DNA of 64,000 nucleotides from Alcanivorax sp. S6407 (GCF_023016115.1 NZ_JALKBH010000003.1:1-64000); one strand, 5' to 3'; shown: positions 8,184 to 16,779, counted from the stretch's first letter. Notes: generated by a model from the sequence alone, not told the origin. A program made the numbers and translations.

Positions 8184-8486
8184 CTATAACAGATGCGGCA
8201 AGTCGCGGCTGGCATGGAGGACACGCACTATGCGGATACGGTCTTTAAGGATTCTGTAGAAAACCACATGGAAACCACAGGGAATGCTCGACAGCCCTTT
8301 GCGAATTTCGGGCCTGGCTCTGCCGCTTTGCGGGTTTTGCAGCAGACCATTGAAACAATGATCCAGCTTCAGCAAATATCCCGTCGCCTGTTGCTTGCCA
8401 AACTCTGACGCGGTGAAGTCATAAATGTCAGCGAGATCACGATCCGCTTGCACGGATAATTCATAACGGCACGGCGTATCAGGCAT
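8184..8486 (-). CDS. ParE/RelE-family toxin, 100 aa, intact
   Basis: ParE-type toxin of a type II toxin-antitoxin module; family members poison DNA gyrase or cleave translating mRNA. The protein begins CRYELSVQADRDLADIYDFT, followed by the helical FGKQQATGYLLKLDHCFNGLL segment and a strand-rich end with PCGFHVVFYRI and IRIVRVLHASRD, all matching the family layout. Its ATG lies five bases after the antitoxin stop, so the pair is translationally coupled. It is complete, unlike the related toxin at 6052-6354. The cellular target cannot be told from sequence. Confidence 0.9.
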   Translation of the reverse strand: MPDTPCRYELSVQADRDLADIYDFTASEFGKQQATGYLLKLDHCFNGLLQNPQSGRARPEIRKGLSSIPCGFHVVFYRILKDRIRIVRVLHASRDLPHLL

Positions 8487-8491
8487 TCGGT

Positions 8492-8719
8492 TTACTTGTT
8501 TCCGCGCTTGGCGTTGATGATGGCCTGCACATCCCGCTCACTGGCTTCCCCTTCCCAACCCAGGGTTATCTCGGCACGAAGCTCTTCTAGCACACGCTGG
8601 CGATATAGTTGATGCAGGCGCAATGCATCGCGCACCACCTCACTGGCATTCTGGTAATCGCCACCTTGCACCTGGGACGCGATATAGGCTTCCTGCTTGT
8701 CGGTAAAGCTGATGTTCAC
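8492..8719 (-). CDS. ParD/CopG-type antitoxin, 75 aa
   Basis: Ribbon-helix-helix antitoxin. MNISFTDKQEAYIASQVQ forms the DNA-binding strand and first helix, and YQNASEVVRDALRLHQ is the diagnostic ParD helix. The remaining 35 residues form a toxin-binding tail. It lies directly upstream of the intact ParE gene and probably represses the pair. Its sequence differs strongly from the antitoxin at 6335-6592, so the two modules are not a recent duplication. Confidence 0.9.
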   Translation of the reverse strand: MNISFTDKQEAYIASQVQGGDYQNASEVVRDALRLHQLYRQRVLEELRAEITLGWEGEASERDVQAIINAKRGNK

Positions 8720-8972
8720 GGCAAACTCCTCAGGGTGTCTGGAAAGCCCAAACTAGGCCTACATGTCCATATTTGTCAAATATGGACATGACCAACCCAG
8801 CCCAAAGACATCGATTGCCAGATATCTGATATCTATTGCTCGCCTACTGACGACCCAAGGGTACAGGGCTTGCGCGCGACGCAATGTAGGTAAAGAACGC
8901 CCCCTGATGTAGGAAAGACGACCTTGATAGACCCCCATCCCAAAGGACACCCAGAGGCAGAGCGTAATCCCC

Positions 8973-9080
8973 GTAGGAGTCCATGCTTGCATGACGATAC
9001 CGAGCCCAGGCGAGGCTGGATCTTTGCCATTGGCAAAGGCCCCGCTGCGCGGGGATCGTCATGCGAGCATGGACTCCTAC
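8973..9080. repeat. ~108-bp palindromic repeat, copy 4
   Basis: Full-length copy, GTAGGAGTCCATGCTTGCATGACG to CATGCGAGCATGGACTCCTAC. It lies in the leader region of the MFS transporter gene; a long in-frame extension of that gene (from 8991) runs through the repeat and is not real. Apart from this, the 8720-9191 stretch holds no recognisable feature except upstream sequence for the divergent genes. Confidence 0.85.
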
Positions 9081-9191
9081 GGGGAGAATTTTTCTTTCAA
9101 ATCGGCAGGTTACAAAGGCTGCGAAATCGTTTGGCACGGTTCCCGCTTGTCTAAAATCACTGGCCTTGAGTCGTGGTTTCAAGGAGGAAGC

Positions 9192-10487
9192 ATGTTACCG
9201 CTGATTGTGCCCATTGGTGCCGTGCTGCTGGGGGTGGCGTTGCTGCTGCTGGGCAGTGGCTTGCTCAATACCCTGCTGGCAGTGCGCGGGAGCCTGGAGG
9301 GCTACAGCGACAGTTCGCTGGGCCTGATCATGTCCGGCTATTTTCTCGGTTACTTCTCCGGCACCTTTGCCGCCCTGCCCCTGATCCGCCGTGTTGGCCA
9401 TATCCGTGCCTTTGCCATGTGTGCTGCGTTGGCCTCCTGTTCTGCCCTGCTGCATGTGATGTTTGTGGAACCGTGGGTGTGGATGGCACTGCGGGTGATG
9501 AATGGCTTTGTGCTGGTGATTCTCTACACCGTGGTGGAAAGCTGGCTGAACGGGCAGACGCCGGCAGAACAGCGCGGGCGGGTGTTTGCGGTGTACATGG
9601 CAGTTAACCTGGGCGCGCTGGCGGCGGCGCAGCAGTTGTTGCGGCTGGAGTCTGCCATGTCGTTCATGCTGTTTGCCGTAGCAGCCATGCTGATCAGTGT
9701 GAGCCTGGTGCCGGTGACCTGGACGCGCTTTGCCCAGCCGCCCGTGGAAACCGTCACCCGCTTGCGCTTCAAGGCACTCTACAAAGCAGCACCTGTGTCG
9801 GTGGCCGGCGCCCTCCTTTCGGGCCTGGCCATGGGCGCCTTCTGGGGCCTGGGGCCGGTGTATGCCAGCCGCGTGGGGCTGGATAGCGCCAGCGTGGCGA
9901 CCTTCATGAGTATGGCCATTCTTGGTGGCGCCTTGTTCCAGTATCCGTTGGGGCGCTATTCCGACACCCATGACCGGCGCAGTGTGCTGATGGTGATCTG
10001 CCTGGCCGCGGCGGGGGCGGCGGTACTGGTGTGGCTCTCCAGCAGTGTGCCCCTGTTGCTGTATCTGGCCATTGGTGTGTACGGCGGGCTGGCCTTCTGT
10101 GCCTACCCGGTGGCACTGGCCCATTTGATCGACCGGCTTGATTCGGACCAGATTCTTTCCGGCGGCAGCAGCGCGCTGTTCCTGCATGGCGTAGGCGCAG
10201 CCATTGGTCCGGCCCTGGCGGGCCAATTGATGGAAGTACTGGGCGCCCGGTCGTTACCGTTCTATTTCGTGATCATGCAGGTGGCCCTGGCGCTCTATAC
10301 CTTGATGCGGCTGCATGTGGTGCGCGAAGACCTGTCCGATCATTCCACCCAGTTTGTGCCCATGGTGCGTACTTCACAGGTGGCTCTGGAAATGATGCCG
10401 GAGGAAGAAGTGGAGGTAGAAAGCGAGGACGTCCCTGACTCCGATACCAACCAAAGCGAACCACCACCGGACGACCCCAAATTGTAG
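9192..10487 (+). CDS. MFS transporter, YcaD-like, 431 aa
   Basis: Twelve predicted hydrophobic segments beginning with LIVPIGAVLLGVALLLLGSG. The loop after helix 2 and the GYFLGYFSGTFAALPLIRRV segment resemble the YcaD branch of the major facilitator superfamily. The C-terminal ~50 residues form an acidic cytoplasmic tail (EEEVEVESEDVPDSD). The start is set at ATG 9192 by the strong AAGGAGG site; upstream in-frame codons lie in a repeat. Function in export of small molecules is inferred from family only, with no substrate indicated. Monocistronic, with a REP-bounded element starting at its stop codon. Confidence 0.88.
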   Translation: MLPLIVPIGAVLLGVALLLLGSGLLNTLLAVRGSLEGYSDSSLGLIMSGYFLGYFSGTFAALPLIRRVGHIRAFAMCAALASCSALLHVMFVEPWVWMALRVMNGFVLVILYTVVESWLNGQTPAEQRGRVFAVYMAVNLGALAAAQQLLRLESAMSFMLFAVAAMLISVSLVPVTWTRFAQPPVETVTRLRFKALYKAAPVSVAGALLSGLAMGAFWGLGPVYASRVGLDSASVATFMSMAILGGALFQYPLGRYSDTHDRRSVLMVICLAAAGAAVLVWLSSSVPLLLYLAIGVYGGLAFCAYPVALAHLIDRLDSDQILSGGSSALFLHGVGAAIGPALAGQLMEVLGARSLPFYFVIMQVALALYTLMRLHVVREDLSDHSTQFVPMVRTSQVALEMMPEEEVEVESEDVPDSDTNQSEPPPDDPKL

Positions 10488-10660
10488 GAGCTTGCCTGCA
10501 AGCGATCCGAGCCTCGGCGAGGTAATTAATACCGAGTTGCGAAAATCAAAAGTCTGGAAACCTTGCACATTCAGAGGGGCGGGGTTTTGCTCTTCGAAAC
10601 TCGCTTCTCGAAACTTTATTACCTCGCTTTGGCTCGGATCGCCTGCGGGCAGGCTCCTAC
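10484..10660. repeat. REP-bounded composite palindromic element, copy 1
   Basis: Outer arms: GTAGGAGCTTGCCTGCAAGC at the left and, inverted, GCCTGCGGGCAGGCTCCTAC at the right. Next inward come CGAGGTAATTAA and ATTACCTCG, then heptads GAGTTGC GAAAATC facing GAAACTC GCTTCTC GAAACTT. The left arm overlaps the stop codon of the MFS gene (TAG at 10485-10487). The rest of 10488-10811 holds only the CBS-gene promoter region. Confidence 0.8.
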
Positions 10661-10811
10661 GGAAAATGCTGCAGGCATTTCGCCACAAAACCTTTCGCAT
10701 TGTCTCCCCCGCCAGACTTGGCACGCTTTACGCAGTATCTGGGGTAACCAACGGCACAAATGCCGTTATCACGATTCTGAATAACCTGAGAACAATGCGA
10801 GGGATATCCCC

Positions 10812-11231
10812 ATGGATTCTGCATCTATCAAAGATCTGATGAGCACCCGTTTTGCCAAGATCACCCCGGACATGCCGGTGGTGGAGGCCTCCAGCAACCT
10901 GATCAAACTGGACATGCTGGGCAGCCCGGTGACCGACGAAACCGGCACCCTGGTGGGCTGGTTCAGCGAGCGGGAATGCCTGCAGGCCGCATTACAGGTG
11001 GTGTACCACAACCAGCGGGTGGCCACGGTAAAGGACCTGATGCAGACCGGGGTGCTGACGGTATCCGTCGATGACGATGTGCTGTCCCTGGCCCAGCAGA
11101 TGCTCAATGCCAAGCCCAAGATCTACCCGGTGGTGGATGCCGATAACAAGGTGCTCGGCGTTATCAGCCGCCGCCACATCCTCAACATGCTGGATCAGAA
11201 GCTGGCCGAGCTGAGCAAGAAAGCCAGCTGA
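10812..11231 (+). CDS. Two-CBS-domain protein, 139 aa
   Basis: Consists of a Bateman pair: CBS1 about residues 7-58 (DLMSTRFAKITPDMPVVEAS ... GTLVGWFSERECL) and CBS2 about 73-128 (DLMQTGVLTVSVDDDVLSLA ... VLGVISRRHILNML). Such pairs bind adenine nucleotides or S-adenosyl compounds and act as energy-state sensors. There is no fused effector domain, so it probably acts on a partner. A GAGGGA site lies nine bases before the ATG. The basic tail (KKAS) ends the protein. Confidence 0.9.
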   Translation: MDSASIKDLMSTRFAKITPDMPVVEASSNLIKLDMLGSPVTDETGTLVGWFSERECLQAALQVVYHNQRVATVKDLMQTGVLTVSVDDDVLSLAQQMLNAKPKIYPVVDADNKVLGVISRRHILNMLDQKLAELSKKAS

Positions 11232-11342
11232 GCGGAGAAAATGCACCATAATGGATCCGCACTGGCGCACCATTAATGACCTTATTTGGTGGACAGAGGC
11301 AAGACGGAAGAGGCCGCCACGACGGAATTGACCCGTCAGGTG

Positions 11343-12707
11343 CTAGCTCTCTTCCGCGTGAACCAGTGCAGCCAGCTCCTCAAAGCTGTGACGAAACTGG
11401 CTCACCAGCGCCTGGGGATCGGTCATCAGGTTGTGGTCGGCGACCACGCCGAACTGGACCGTGCCCGCGTAACTGAGAATGCTCAGCCCCATCCCCACTC
11501 CGCCGGACTGGGGTACCCAGACCATGGGCTGCAGGATGCGGGCCCCCGCCAGGTAGAGCGACTGTTGCGGGCCGGGCACATTGGTCATCACCAGGGACGC
11601 CTTGCTACTCAGAAACTCCAGTGCCGCCTGCTCCAGCGCGTCGGGCCCCTGGCCCAGCCCGGCCAGCATGCCATAGAACACCCAGGGCTGTGGTGACGCC
11701 TTGAGGTCACGCATTTGTTGCTGGACCTCCTGCAGGCGCTCTCTCGGCCCTGACAAATGTATCGGCAGCCTCGCCAGCACCAGTCCGAACTGATTGCCGA
11801 GGGTCTCGATGGGTTTATCCAGCGGGCGCAGGTTGAAGGGCACAGCCACATTGATGTCCCGGGTGACATCATCGCCCTCCTCCAGCAACCAGGCCCGCAG
11901 GGCGCCGGTGGCGCAGGTCAGCAGCACATCGTTGACGGTGCCGTCCAGCGCATGGGCCACCCGCTTGACCTCATCCAGATCCAGAGGCTCGGCCCAGCCC
12001 ACCACCTTGCGTCCTGTCAGCGGCCGCTTCAGTCGGGTGGGAGGGTCACCGGGCTGCAGGCTGACCCGGGCCAGCTCGGCCCCGGCGGACCACCCGGCGC
12101 GAGCCAGCTCAACAATCTGATCCGGATGGCGAACCAGCTCTGCCGCTTCGTCGATCAACTGGTGACCTAGCTGGCGGCCCCGCTGCAGCCAGGACACATG
12201 ATGGTAACGGCGCTCGCTCGCTGGAGGTTCCAGATCCCCCTCTGGCGATTCATCGGCCACCGACAGCAACACCCTCACCAGGGCCAGCCCATCGGCAATG
12301 CAGTGATGAATACGGCAGACCAGCGCACTGCGGTCGTCGTCGACACGGTCAATCACATGGATTTGCCACAGGGGATGGCGGAAGTTGAGCGGCGTGCTGA
12401 CCAGGTCGGCACAGAAGGCCTGCAGCTCTGCCATGTCCGCCTTGCCGGGCAACCCCACACGATGAATATGGTTGTCGAGATCGAAACCCGGATCGTCTTC
12501 CCAGAAGGCATGTTCCTTTTCCATCACCACTCGCTGGCGAAAGCGCGAGAAGGCGAGCAGTCGCCGTTCGAGTACGGCCCGCAAGCGATCCATTTCCGGC
12601 GGTTCATCCAATAACAGCACCGCCTCTATCATCATCAGATTGCTGTCGCTCTCCATCCGCAACCAGGCGGTGTCGACGGCAGACATGGGCTCGCGATCCG
12701 GCTTCAT
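11343..12707 (-). CDS. Wax ester synthase / acyl-CoA:diacylglycerol acyltransferase (WS/DGAT), 454 aa
   Basis: Catalyses transfer of acyl-CoA to fatty alcohols or diacylglycerol, making storage wax esters and triacylglycerol at the inner membrane. It starts with the family signature MSAVDTAWLRMES at residue 8. The active-site motif HHCIADG (HHxxxDG) is near residue 133, and the later GNQFGLVLARLP and VPGPQQSLYLAGA blocks are WS/DGAT-specific. Length is normal for the family. AGGGAG precedes ATG 12707. Alcanivorax genomes usually carry several such genes; this one is distant enough from AtfA that its preferred substrate is uncertain. A perfect FNR-type box lies 98 bp upstream, shared with the divergent gene. 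Confidence 0.92.
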   Translation of the reverse strand: MKPDREPMSAVDTAWLRMESDSNLMMIEAVLLLDEPPEMDRLRAVLERRLLAFSRFRQRVVMEKEHAFWEDDPGFDLDNHIHRVGLPGKADMAELQAFCADLVSTPLNFRHPLWQIHVIDRVDDDRSALVCRIHHCIADGLALVRVLLSVADESPEGDLEPPASERRYHHVSWLQRGRQLGHQLIDEAAELVRHPDQIVELARAGWSAGAELARVSLQPGDPPTRLKRPLTGRKVVGWAEPLDLDEVKRVAHALDGTVNDVLLTCATGALRAWLLEEGDDVTRDINVAVPFNLRPLDKPIETLGNQFGLVLARLPIHLSGPRERLQEVQQQMRDLKASPQPWVFYGMLAGLGQGPDALEQAALEFLSSKASLVMTNVPGPQQSLYLAGARILQPMVWVPQSGGVGMGLSILSYAGTVQFGVVADHNLMTDPQALVSQFRHSFEELAALVHAEES

Positions 12708-12804
12708 GGCGCCCGCTCCCTGCTGTGTTCCCTGCTTTGTCGTTCCGGGGCCGTCAGGGCCCGGATAGCCACTTTCAGCCTACGCCCATGGCCCAGTGAA
12801 GAAG

Positions 12805-12818
12805 TTGATATGGATCAA
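12805..12818. promoter_or_regulatory. FNR/ANR-type box between WS/DGAT and the MgtC-like gene
   Basis: TTGATATGGATCAA is a perfect match to TTGAT-N4-ATCAA. It sits 98 bp from the WS/DGAT start and 82 bp from the MgtC-like start. I could not find a convincing -10 at the standard distance on either side, so the target gene is undecided. Confidence 0.65.
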
Positions 12819-12899
12819 ACCCGACACCGCGCCAACGGTTACGGGAAAACGCCATAACAGGCTAAACTCCCCGTAACACTTTCACTGATCCAGGCCTTC

Positions 12900-14180
12900 A
12901 TGGACGACGTTGCCGTACAGTTCCTCAACAACAACCAGACTACCCTGCGGCTGGCCGTGGCGCTGCTGCTGGGTGCCATCATTGGTCTGGAACGAGGCTG
13001 GGAGGCCCGCGAGCAGAAATCCGGTGAGCGCATTGCTGGCATCCGCACCTTTGCCCTGGTCGGGCTACTGGGTGGTGTCGCCGCGGTGCTGACCCAGCAA
13101 GTGACCGAGTGGGCTTTCCCGGTGCTGCTGATCAGTGTGGTGGCCATGAGCATTGCCGGTTACAGCGAGCGCCTGGACCATATCCGTAATTTCAGCATCA
13201 CCGGCATGATCAGCCTGCTGCTGACCTTCTGCTTCGGGGTGCTGGCCGTGGCGGTGGATCCAGTGATGGCGGCGGCATGCGCGGTGATTACCGCGGTGAT
13301 CCTGGACAACAAGGGCGAGATTCATGGCTGGGTGAACAAGCTCAAGGAACACGAGCTGGACGCCGCTCTCAAGTTGCTGCTGATTTCCGTGGTGATGCTG
13401 CCGCTACTGCCCAATGAACCGCTGGGCCCCGGTGGTGTACTCAATCCCCGCGAGATCTGGTGGATGGTGGTGATGATCGCCTCCATTTCCTTTGTGGGTT
13501 ACTTCGCCATGAAGGTGGCAGGCACCCGCAAGGGGATTCTGTTCACCAGCTTGTTTGCCGGGCTGAGTTCCTCCACCGCTCTTACCCTGCACTTCTCACG
13601 CCAGTCCGCCAGCAACCCGCCACTCAGTGGCCAACTGGCGGCGGGCATCCTGATTGCCTGCGGCACCATGTTCCCGCGCATTCTGGCCTACTGTTTCGTG
13701 ATAAACCGCGACTTGCTGCCCAGCCTGATCTGGCCGGTGCTGGTGATGACCGCCCTGCTCTATGGCCCTGCCCTGCTGATCTGGAAAAAGTACGGCGATC
13801 ACCAGACGATCTCCGCCCCATCCCTGAATCAGAACCCCCTCGACCTGACCTCTGCCCTGGTGTTCGGGCTGCTGCTCACCCTCATTCTGGTGCTCGGCGA
13901 ATTGCTGAAAACCTGGCTGGGCGATGCGGGTATCTATGTGCTGGCCGCCAGCTCCGGCATTGCCGATGTGGATGCCATCACCCTGTCACTGACCCGCATG
14001 TCCACGGAGCAACTGGCGGCAAATACCGCCGTGATCGGCATCGTCATCGCCGCCGCCACCAATAACATGGTGAAGGCGGGCATGGCCTGGGGCATTGGCA
14101 CCCGTCAGACGGGGCTATTGGTGGGGATTCCCATGGTGTTGTCGCTGGTGGCAGGGATCGCAGTGGCGTGGTGGCAGTAA
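12900..14180 (+). CDS. MgtC/SapB-type membrane protein with DUF4010 domain, 426 aa
   Basis: An inner-membrane protein with about 12 hydrophobic helices. Residues ~15-150 are an MgtC/SapB domain, recognisable from LRLAVALLLGAIIGLERGWE and the GIRTFALVGLLGGVAA segment. The C-terminal half (~180-426) is DUF4010, with the GLSSSTALTLHFSR and SSGIADVDAITLSL blocks. Single-domain MgtC proteins act in adaptation to low magnesium; the role of this two-domain form is unknown, and ion or small-molecule transport is only a guess. The ribosome-binding site is weak. It is divergent from WS/DGAT with an FNR-type box between them. Confidence 0.85.
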   Translation: MDDVAVQFLNNNQTTLRLAVALLLGAIIGLERGWEAREQKSGERIAGIRTFALVGLLGGVAAVLTQQVTEWAFPVLLISVVAMSIAGYSERLDHIRNFSITGMISLLLTFCFGVLAVAVDPVMAAACAVITAVILDNKGEIHGWVNKLKEHELDAALKLLLISVVMLPLLPNEPLGPGGVLNPREIWWMVVMIASISFVGYFAMKVAGTRKGILFTSLFAGLSSSTALTLHFSRQSASNPPLSGQLAAGILIACGTMFPRILAYCFVINRDLLPSLIWPVLVMTALLYGPALLIWKKYGDHQTISAPSLNQNPLDLTSALVFGLLLTLILVLGELLKTWLGDAGIYVLAASSGIADVDAITLSLTRMSTEQLAANTAVIGIVIAAATNNMVKAGMAWGIGTRQTGLLVGIPMVLSLVAGIAVAWWQ

Positions 14181-14228
14181 TCCGCTGCGCTCACCCCTCA
14201 GGCCGCACTTCGTCCGTTAAGGATAAAT

Positions 14229-14254
14229 GTGGGAGCTTGCCTGCAAGCGATGAG
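14229..14254. repeat. Single REP half-site
   Basis: TGTGGGAGCTTGCCTGCAAGCGATGAGG-type sequence, the same family as the arms of the composite elements at 10484 and 55452 but without an inverted partner nearby. Confidence 0.6.
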
Positions 14255-14316
14255 GTGCCAGATAAAACCACCGGCATCGCTCACAGACACACCCCAAAAA
14301 CAGAAGCCTGCTGGCG

Positions 14317-14517
14317 CTATGAATCCCGGGACTCAGGCGTCTTGCAGGTGGAAATGCCAAAAGGCAGATAGGCCGGGCACCAGCGGGTGGTGCCGGTGAA
14401 GAGCGGAATCAGGCCGATGGCGCCCCACCAGCTCTGAAATACGATACCCAACAGGATAATCACCACGCCTGCGACAAGTCGCATGGTGCGGTCGGCGGTG
14501 CCTACATTCGTTTTCAT
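14317..14517 (-). CDS. DUF2892 (YgaP-transmembrane-like) small membrane protein, 66 aa
   Basis: The MKTNVGTADRTMRLVAGVVI opening, the second hydrophobic helix, and the GLIPLFTGTTRWCPAYLPFG block are characteristic of DUF2892, the membrane part of YgaP-type proteins. The Cys near residue 47 and the later STCKT Cys are typical of this family, which is often linked to sulfur or rhodanese functions; no rhodanese domain is present here. It ends in PESRDS. A perfect FNR-type box lies 106 bp upstream, consistent with expression under low oxygen. Confidence 0.85.
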   Translation of the reverse strand: MKTNVGTADRTMRLVAGVVIILLGIVFQSWWGAIGLIPLFTGTTRWCPAYLPFGISTCKTPESRDS

Positions 14518-14622
14518 GAGTCTCTCCTCAAAGACTTGGCCTCAAAGACATGCCCGCAAAGAGGGCTACTCCCTGAGTATGCGACCGGTCACTCATGGCG
14601 TCGACTTCCATGTGTAACCGGC

Positions 14623-14636
14623 TTGATTCACATCAA
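14623..14636. promoter_or_regulatory. FNR/ANR-type box upstream of DUF2892 gene
   Basis: TTGATTCACATCAA is a perfect TTGAT-N4-ATCAA palindrome. On the minus strand a possible -10 (CATACT) lies at 14581-14576, placing the box near -61, a class I position. It also lies 11 bp beyond the dbpA stop codon. Confidence 0.65.
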
Positions 14637-14646
14637 GCCTTGGGCC

Positions 14647-16038
14647 TCAGAGCTTTCTCACGCGCCGGTTCTTGCCCTTGATCCGGCCACTCATCAATCG
14701 CTGCAGCGCCAGTTCGGCACTGTCACGCTCGATGGCCACATAAGCCTGGTAATCAGTGACGGTAATCTTGCCGACCTGGTTACCGGGAATGCCAGCATCA
14801 CCGGTGAGGGCACCGAGGATATCGCCGGGGCGCAACTTGTCCTTGCGACCAGCAGCGATACACAGGGTAATGGTGGGCGGCAGCATGGCATCGCCTTCGC
14901 GGGGCTTGAGGCTGGACACAGGATGCCAGTTGAGCTTTTCGCCCTGCAGTTCTTCGATCGCCATGGCCCGGCGGCTTTCCTTTGGCGCCACCAGATTGAT
15001 CGCCAGGCCCTTCTCCCCTGCCCGGCCGGTGCGGCCCACCCGGTGAATATGGGTTTGCGGATCGTGGGACAATTCAGCGTTGATGACCATGTCCAGGTTA
15101 TCGATATCCAGCCCGCGGGCGGCCACATCAGTAGCCACCAATACCGACAGACTGCGGTTGGCAAACAGGGTGAGCACTTCATCGCGTTCGCGCTGTTCCA
15201 GATCACTGTTCAGGGCGCGGGCCGACAACCCGCGACGGCACAACTGGCCAACCACATCATTGCACTGCTGCCTGGTCACACAGAACACCACGCAGCTGGT
15301 GGGACGGAAACAGGCAATGGCATCGGCCACGGCTTCGTAACGCTGCAGCGGCTCCACTTCATAGAAACGCTGCTCGATGCGGCTGTTGTCGTGCAGGGCT
15401 TCTACCTCCACGTGCTCGGGCTCACGCATGAAGGTCTCGGCCAGCTGCTTGATGCCATCGGGATAGGTGGCCGAAAACAGCATGGTCTGGCGGCGTTCGG
15501 GCGTCTGCCGAATCACCTGGGCGATATCCTCGTAGAAGCCCATGTCGAGCATGCGATCCGCTTCATCCAGCACCAGGGTATTGAGCCCGTCCAGGCTCAG
15601 GGTGCCCTTGCTGAGATGCTTCAGGATGCGCCCCGGTGTGCCCACCACCACTTGCGCCCCATGTTCCAGCGAACCAATTTGCGGACCGATGGGTTGGCCA
15701 CCGCAGAGGGTCAACACCTTGATGTTGCCCACGCCACGGGCCAGCCGACGGATCTCCGCCGCCACCTGGTCTGCCAGCTCCCGGGTAGGACACAACACCA
15801 GCGCCTGGCAGCCGTAATAGCGAAGATTGAGCGGATGCAGCAGACCAATGCCGAACGCCGCGGTCTTGCCGCTGCCGGTGCTCGCCTGGGCAATCACATC
15901 ATGACCTTTCAGCAATAACGGCAGGCTCTCCGCCTGCACCGGAGTCATGCGGACGTAACCCAGGGTGTCCAGGTTGGAGAGCATGTCATCGGCAAGCGGC
16001 AGGGAGGAAAACAGGGAGTCAGTCACGGCGAGGCTCAT
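14647..16038 (-). CDS. dbpA: ATP-dependent RNA helicase DbpA, 463 aa
   Basis: DEAD-box helicase for 50S ribosomal subunit assembly, normally activated by 23S rRNA hairpin 92. Motifs in order: Q motif region MTPVQAESLP, Walker A ASTGSGKT, PTRELA, DEAD (VLDEADRMLD), SAT (LFSATYP), ARGLDI and HRVGRTGR. The C-terminal ~75 residues carry the DbpA-specific RNA-binding domain (KLRPGDILGALTG, then RIKGKNRRVRKL). I place the start at ATG 16038 (MSLAVTDSLF); the longer frame from 16104 adds 22 unrelated residues. Monocistronic, with its end near an FNR-type box belonging to the next gene. A long plus-strand frame across it is a shadow. Confidence 0.95.
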   Translation of the reverse strand: MSLAVTDSLFSSLPLADDMLSNLDTLGYVRMTPVQAESLPLLLKGHDVIAQASTGSGKTAAFGIGLLHPLNLRYYGCQALVLCPTRELADQVAAEIRRLARGVGNIKVLTLCGGQPIGPQIGSLEHGAQVVVGTPGRILKHLSKGTLSLDGLNTLVLDEADRMLDMGFYEDIAQVIRQTPERRQTMLFSATYPDGIKQLAETFMREPEHVEVEALHDNSRIEQRFYEVEPLQRYEAVADAIACFRPTSCVVFCVTRQQCNDVVGQLCRRGLSARALNSDLEQRERDEVLTLFANRSLSVLVATDVAARGLDIDNLDMVINAELSHDPQTHIHRVGRTGRAGEKGLAINLVAPKESRRAMAIEELQGEKLNWHPVSSLKPREGDAMLPPTITLCIAAGRKDKLRPGDILGALTGDAGIPGNQVGKITVTDYQAYVAIERDSAELALQRLMSGRIKGKNRRVRKL

Positions 16039-16254
16039 GTGGCAGAAAGTGTTGGCAGGATTCAGAGGTGCAGTGTAGCAACTGTTGGTCCGGTGCGACC
16101 GCACTCATTTTGCCAGTGGCCAAAAACAGGCGGGGCCGCCGGAATGACAAAAGGCACCAATGATGTACCAATCAGAGGTTCAGCCTGACGGTTATCCCTA
16201 TAGCGGGAGGAGGAAGCAAAAACATGCGATGCAACCCAGAGTTTTCATTCTATC

Positions 16255-16282
16255 GTCAGGCATCAGGCGTCAGGCATCTAGC
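16255..16282. repeat. Heptad array, GTCAGGC dialect
   Basis: Four phased 7-mers: GTCAGGC ATCAGGC GTCAGGC ATCTAGC. Related arrays are at 50000 and 54490. The remaining part of the 16039-16362 gap holds nothing recognisable. Confidence 0.7.
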
Positions 16283-16362
16283 GACCTCGGCGCAGGATGA
16301 AGACGAAGGCATTCTTCTCATCGCTCCTTCCCGTTAACCCACGATGGACCTGTTTTTTCCTA

Positions 16363-16779
16363 TCATGCAGCCATTTTCTGTGTCAGCCGCATCCACAGTG
16401 CCAGCCCCAGTCCCCAGGCCGCATTGACGATCAACCCTCCCATCACCTTGGTGGCGTTCACGTCGATGCCTTTCATGGGGAACACCACCAGCATGGCCAC
16501 CAGAGTCGGACCCACAGCGCCAATGAGTAGCGCGCTGAGCCAATAAGGCAGCCCCTGCCAGCGGCGAATCAGCCACCATACCGGCAAGCCCCACAGTCCA
16601 CCCCAGAAGGCCAGAGAGATCACCTGCGGCACGCCCAGCGGCGGCACCGGTGTCATGTTCCAGGGCATGGCGGGGATCAGACCACCCAACCAGAACAGCG
16701 CCAGCACCCCCTGATGGAAGATCAAGGTCGCCAGAAAGCCACCGGTAAAAGCCTGGAGCCATTGTTGTTTTGCGGTCAT
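16363..16779 (-). CDS. Small integral membrane protein, 138 aa, unknown function
   Basis: Starts at ATG 16779 (MTAKQQWLQAFTGGFLATLI). Four hydrophobic segments can be seen: residues about 10-32, 48-68, 74-98 and 108-132. The loop IPAMPWNMTPVPPLGVPQVI between helices 1 and 2 is proline-rich. I do not recognise a named family with certainty; similar short proteins are common in proteobacteria and are usually left as hypothetical membrane proteins. An overlapping frame (16334-16822) has no membrane pattern and is a shadow. It stands alone between dbpA and recJ. Confidence 0.75.
   Translation of the reverse strand: MTAKQQWLQAFTGGFLATLIFHQGVLALFWLGGLIPAMPWNMTPVPPLGVPQVISLAFWGGLWGLPVWWLIRRWQGLPYWLSALLIGAVGPTLVAMLVVFPMKGIDVNATKVMGGLIVNAAWGLGLALWMRLTQKMAA

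Noticed and set aside
8991-9191. N-terminal extension of the MFS transporter
   Set aside because: It translates the 108-bp palindromic repeat, and the strong AAGGAGG site lies just before ATG 9192.
14536-15918. 460-codon plus-strand frame opposite dbpA
   Set aside because: Shadow of a fully conserved DEAD-box helicase.
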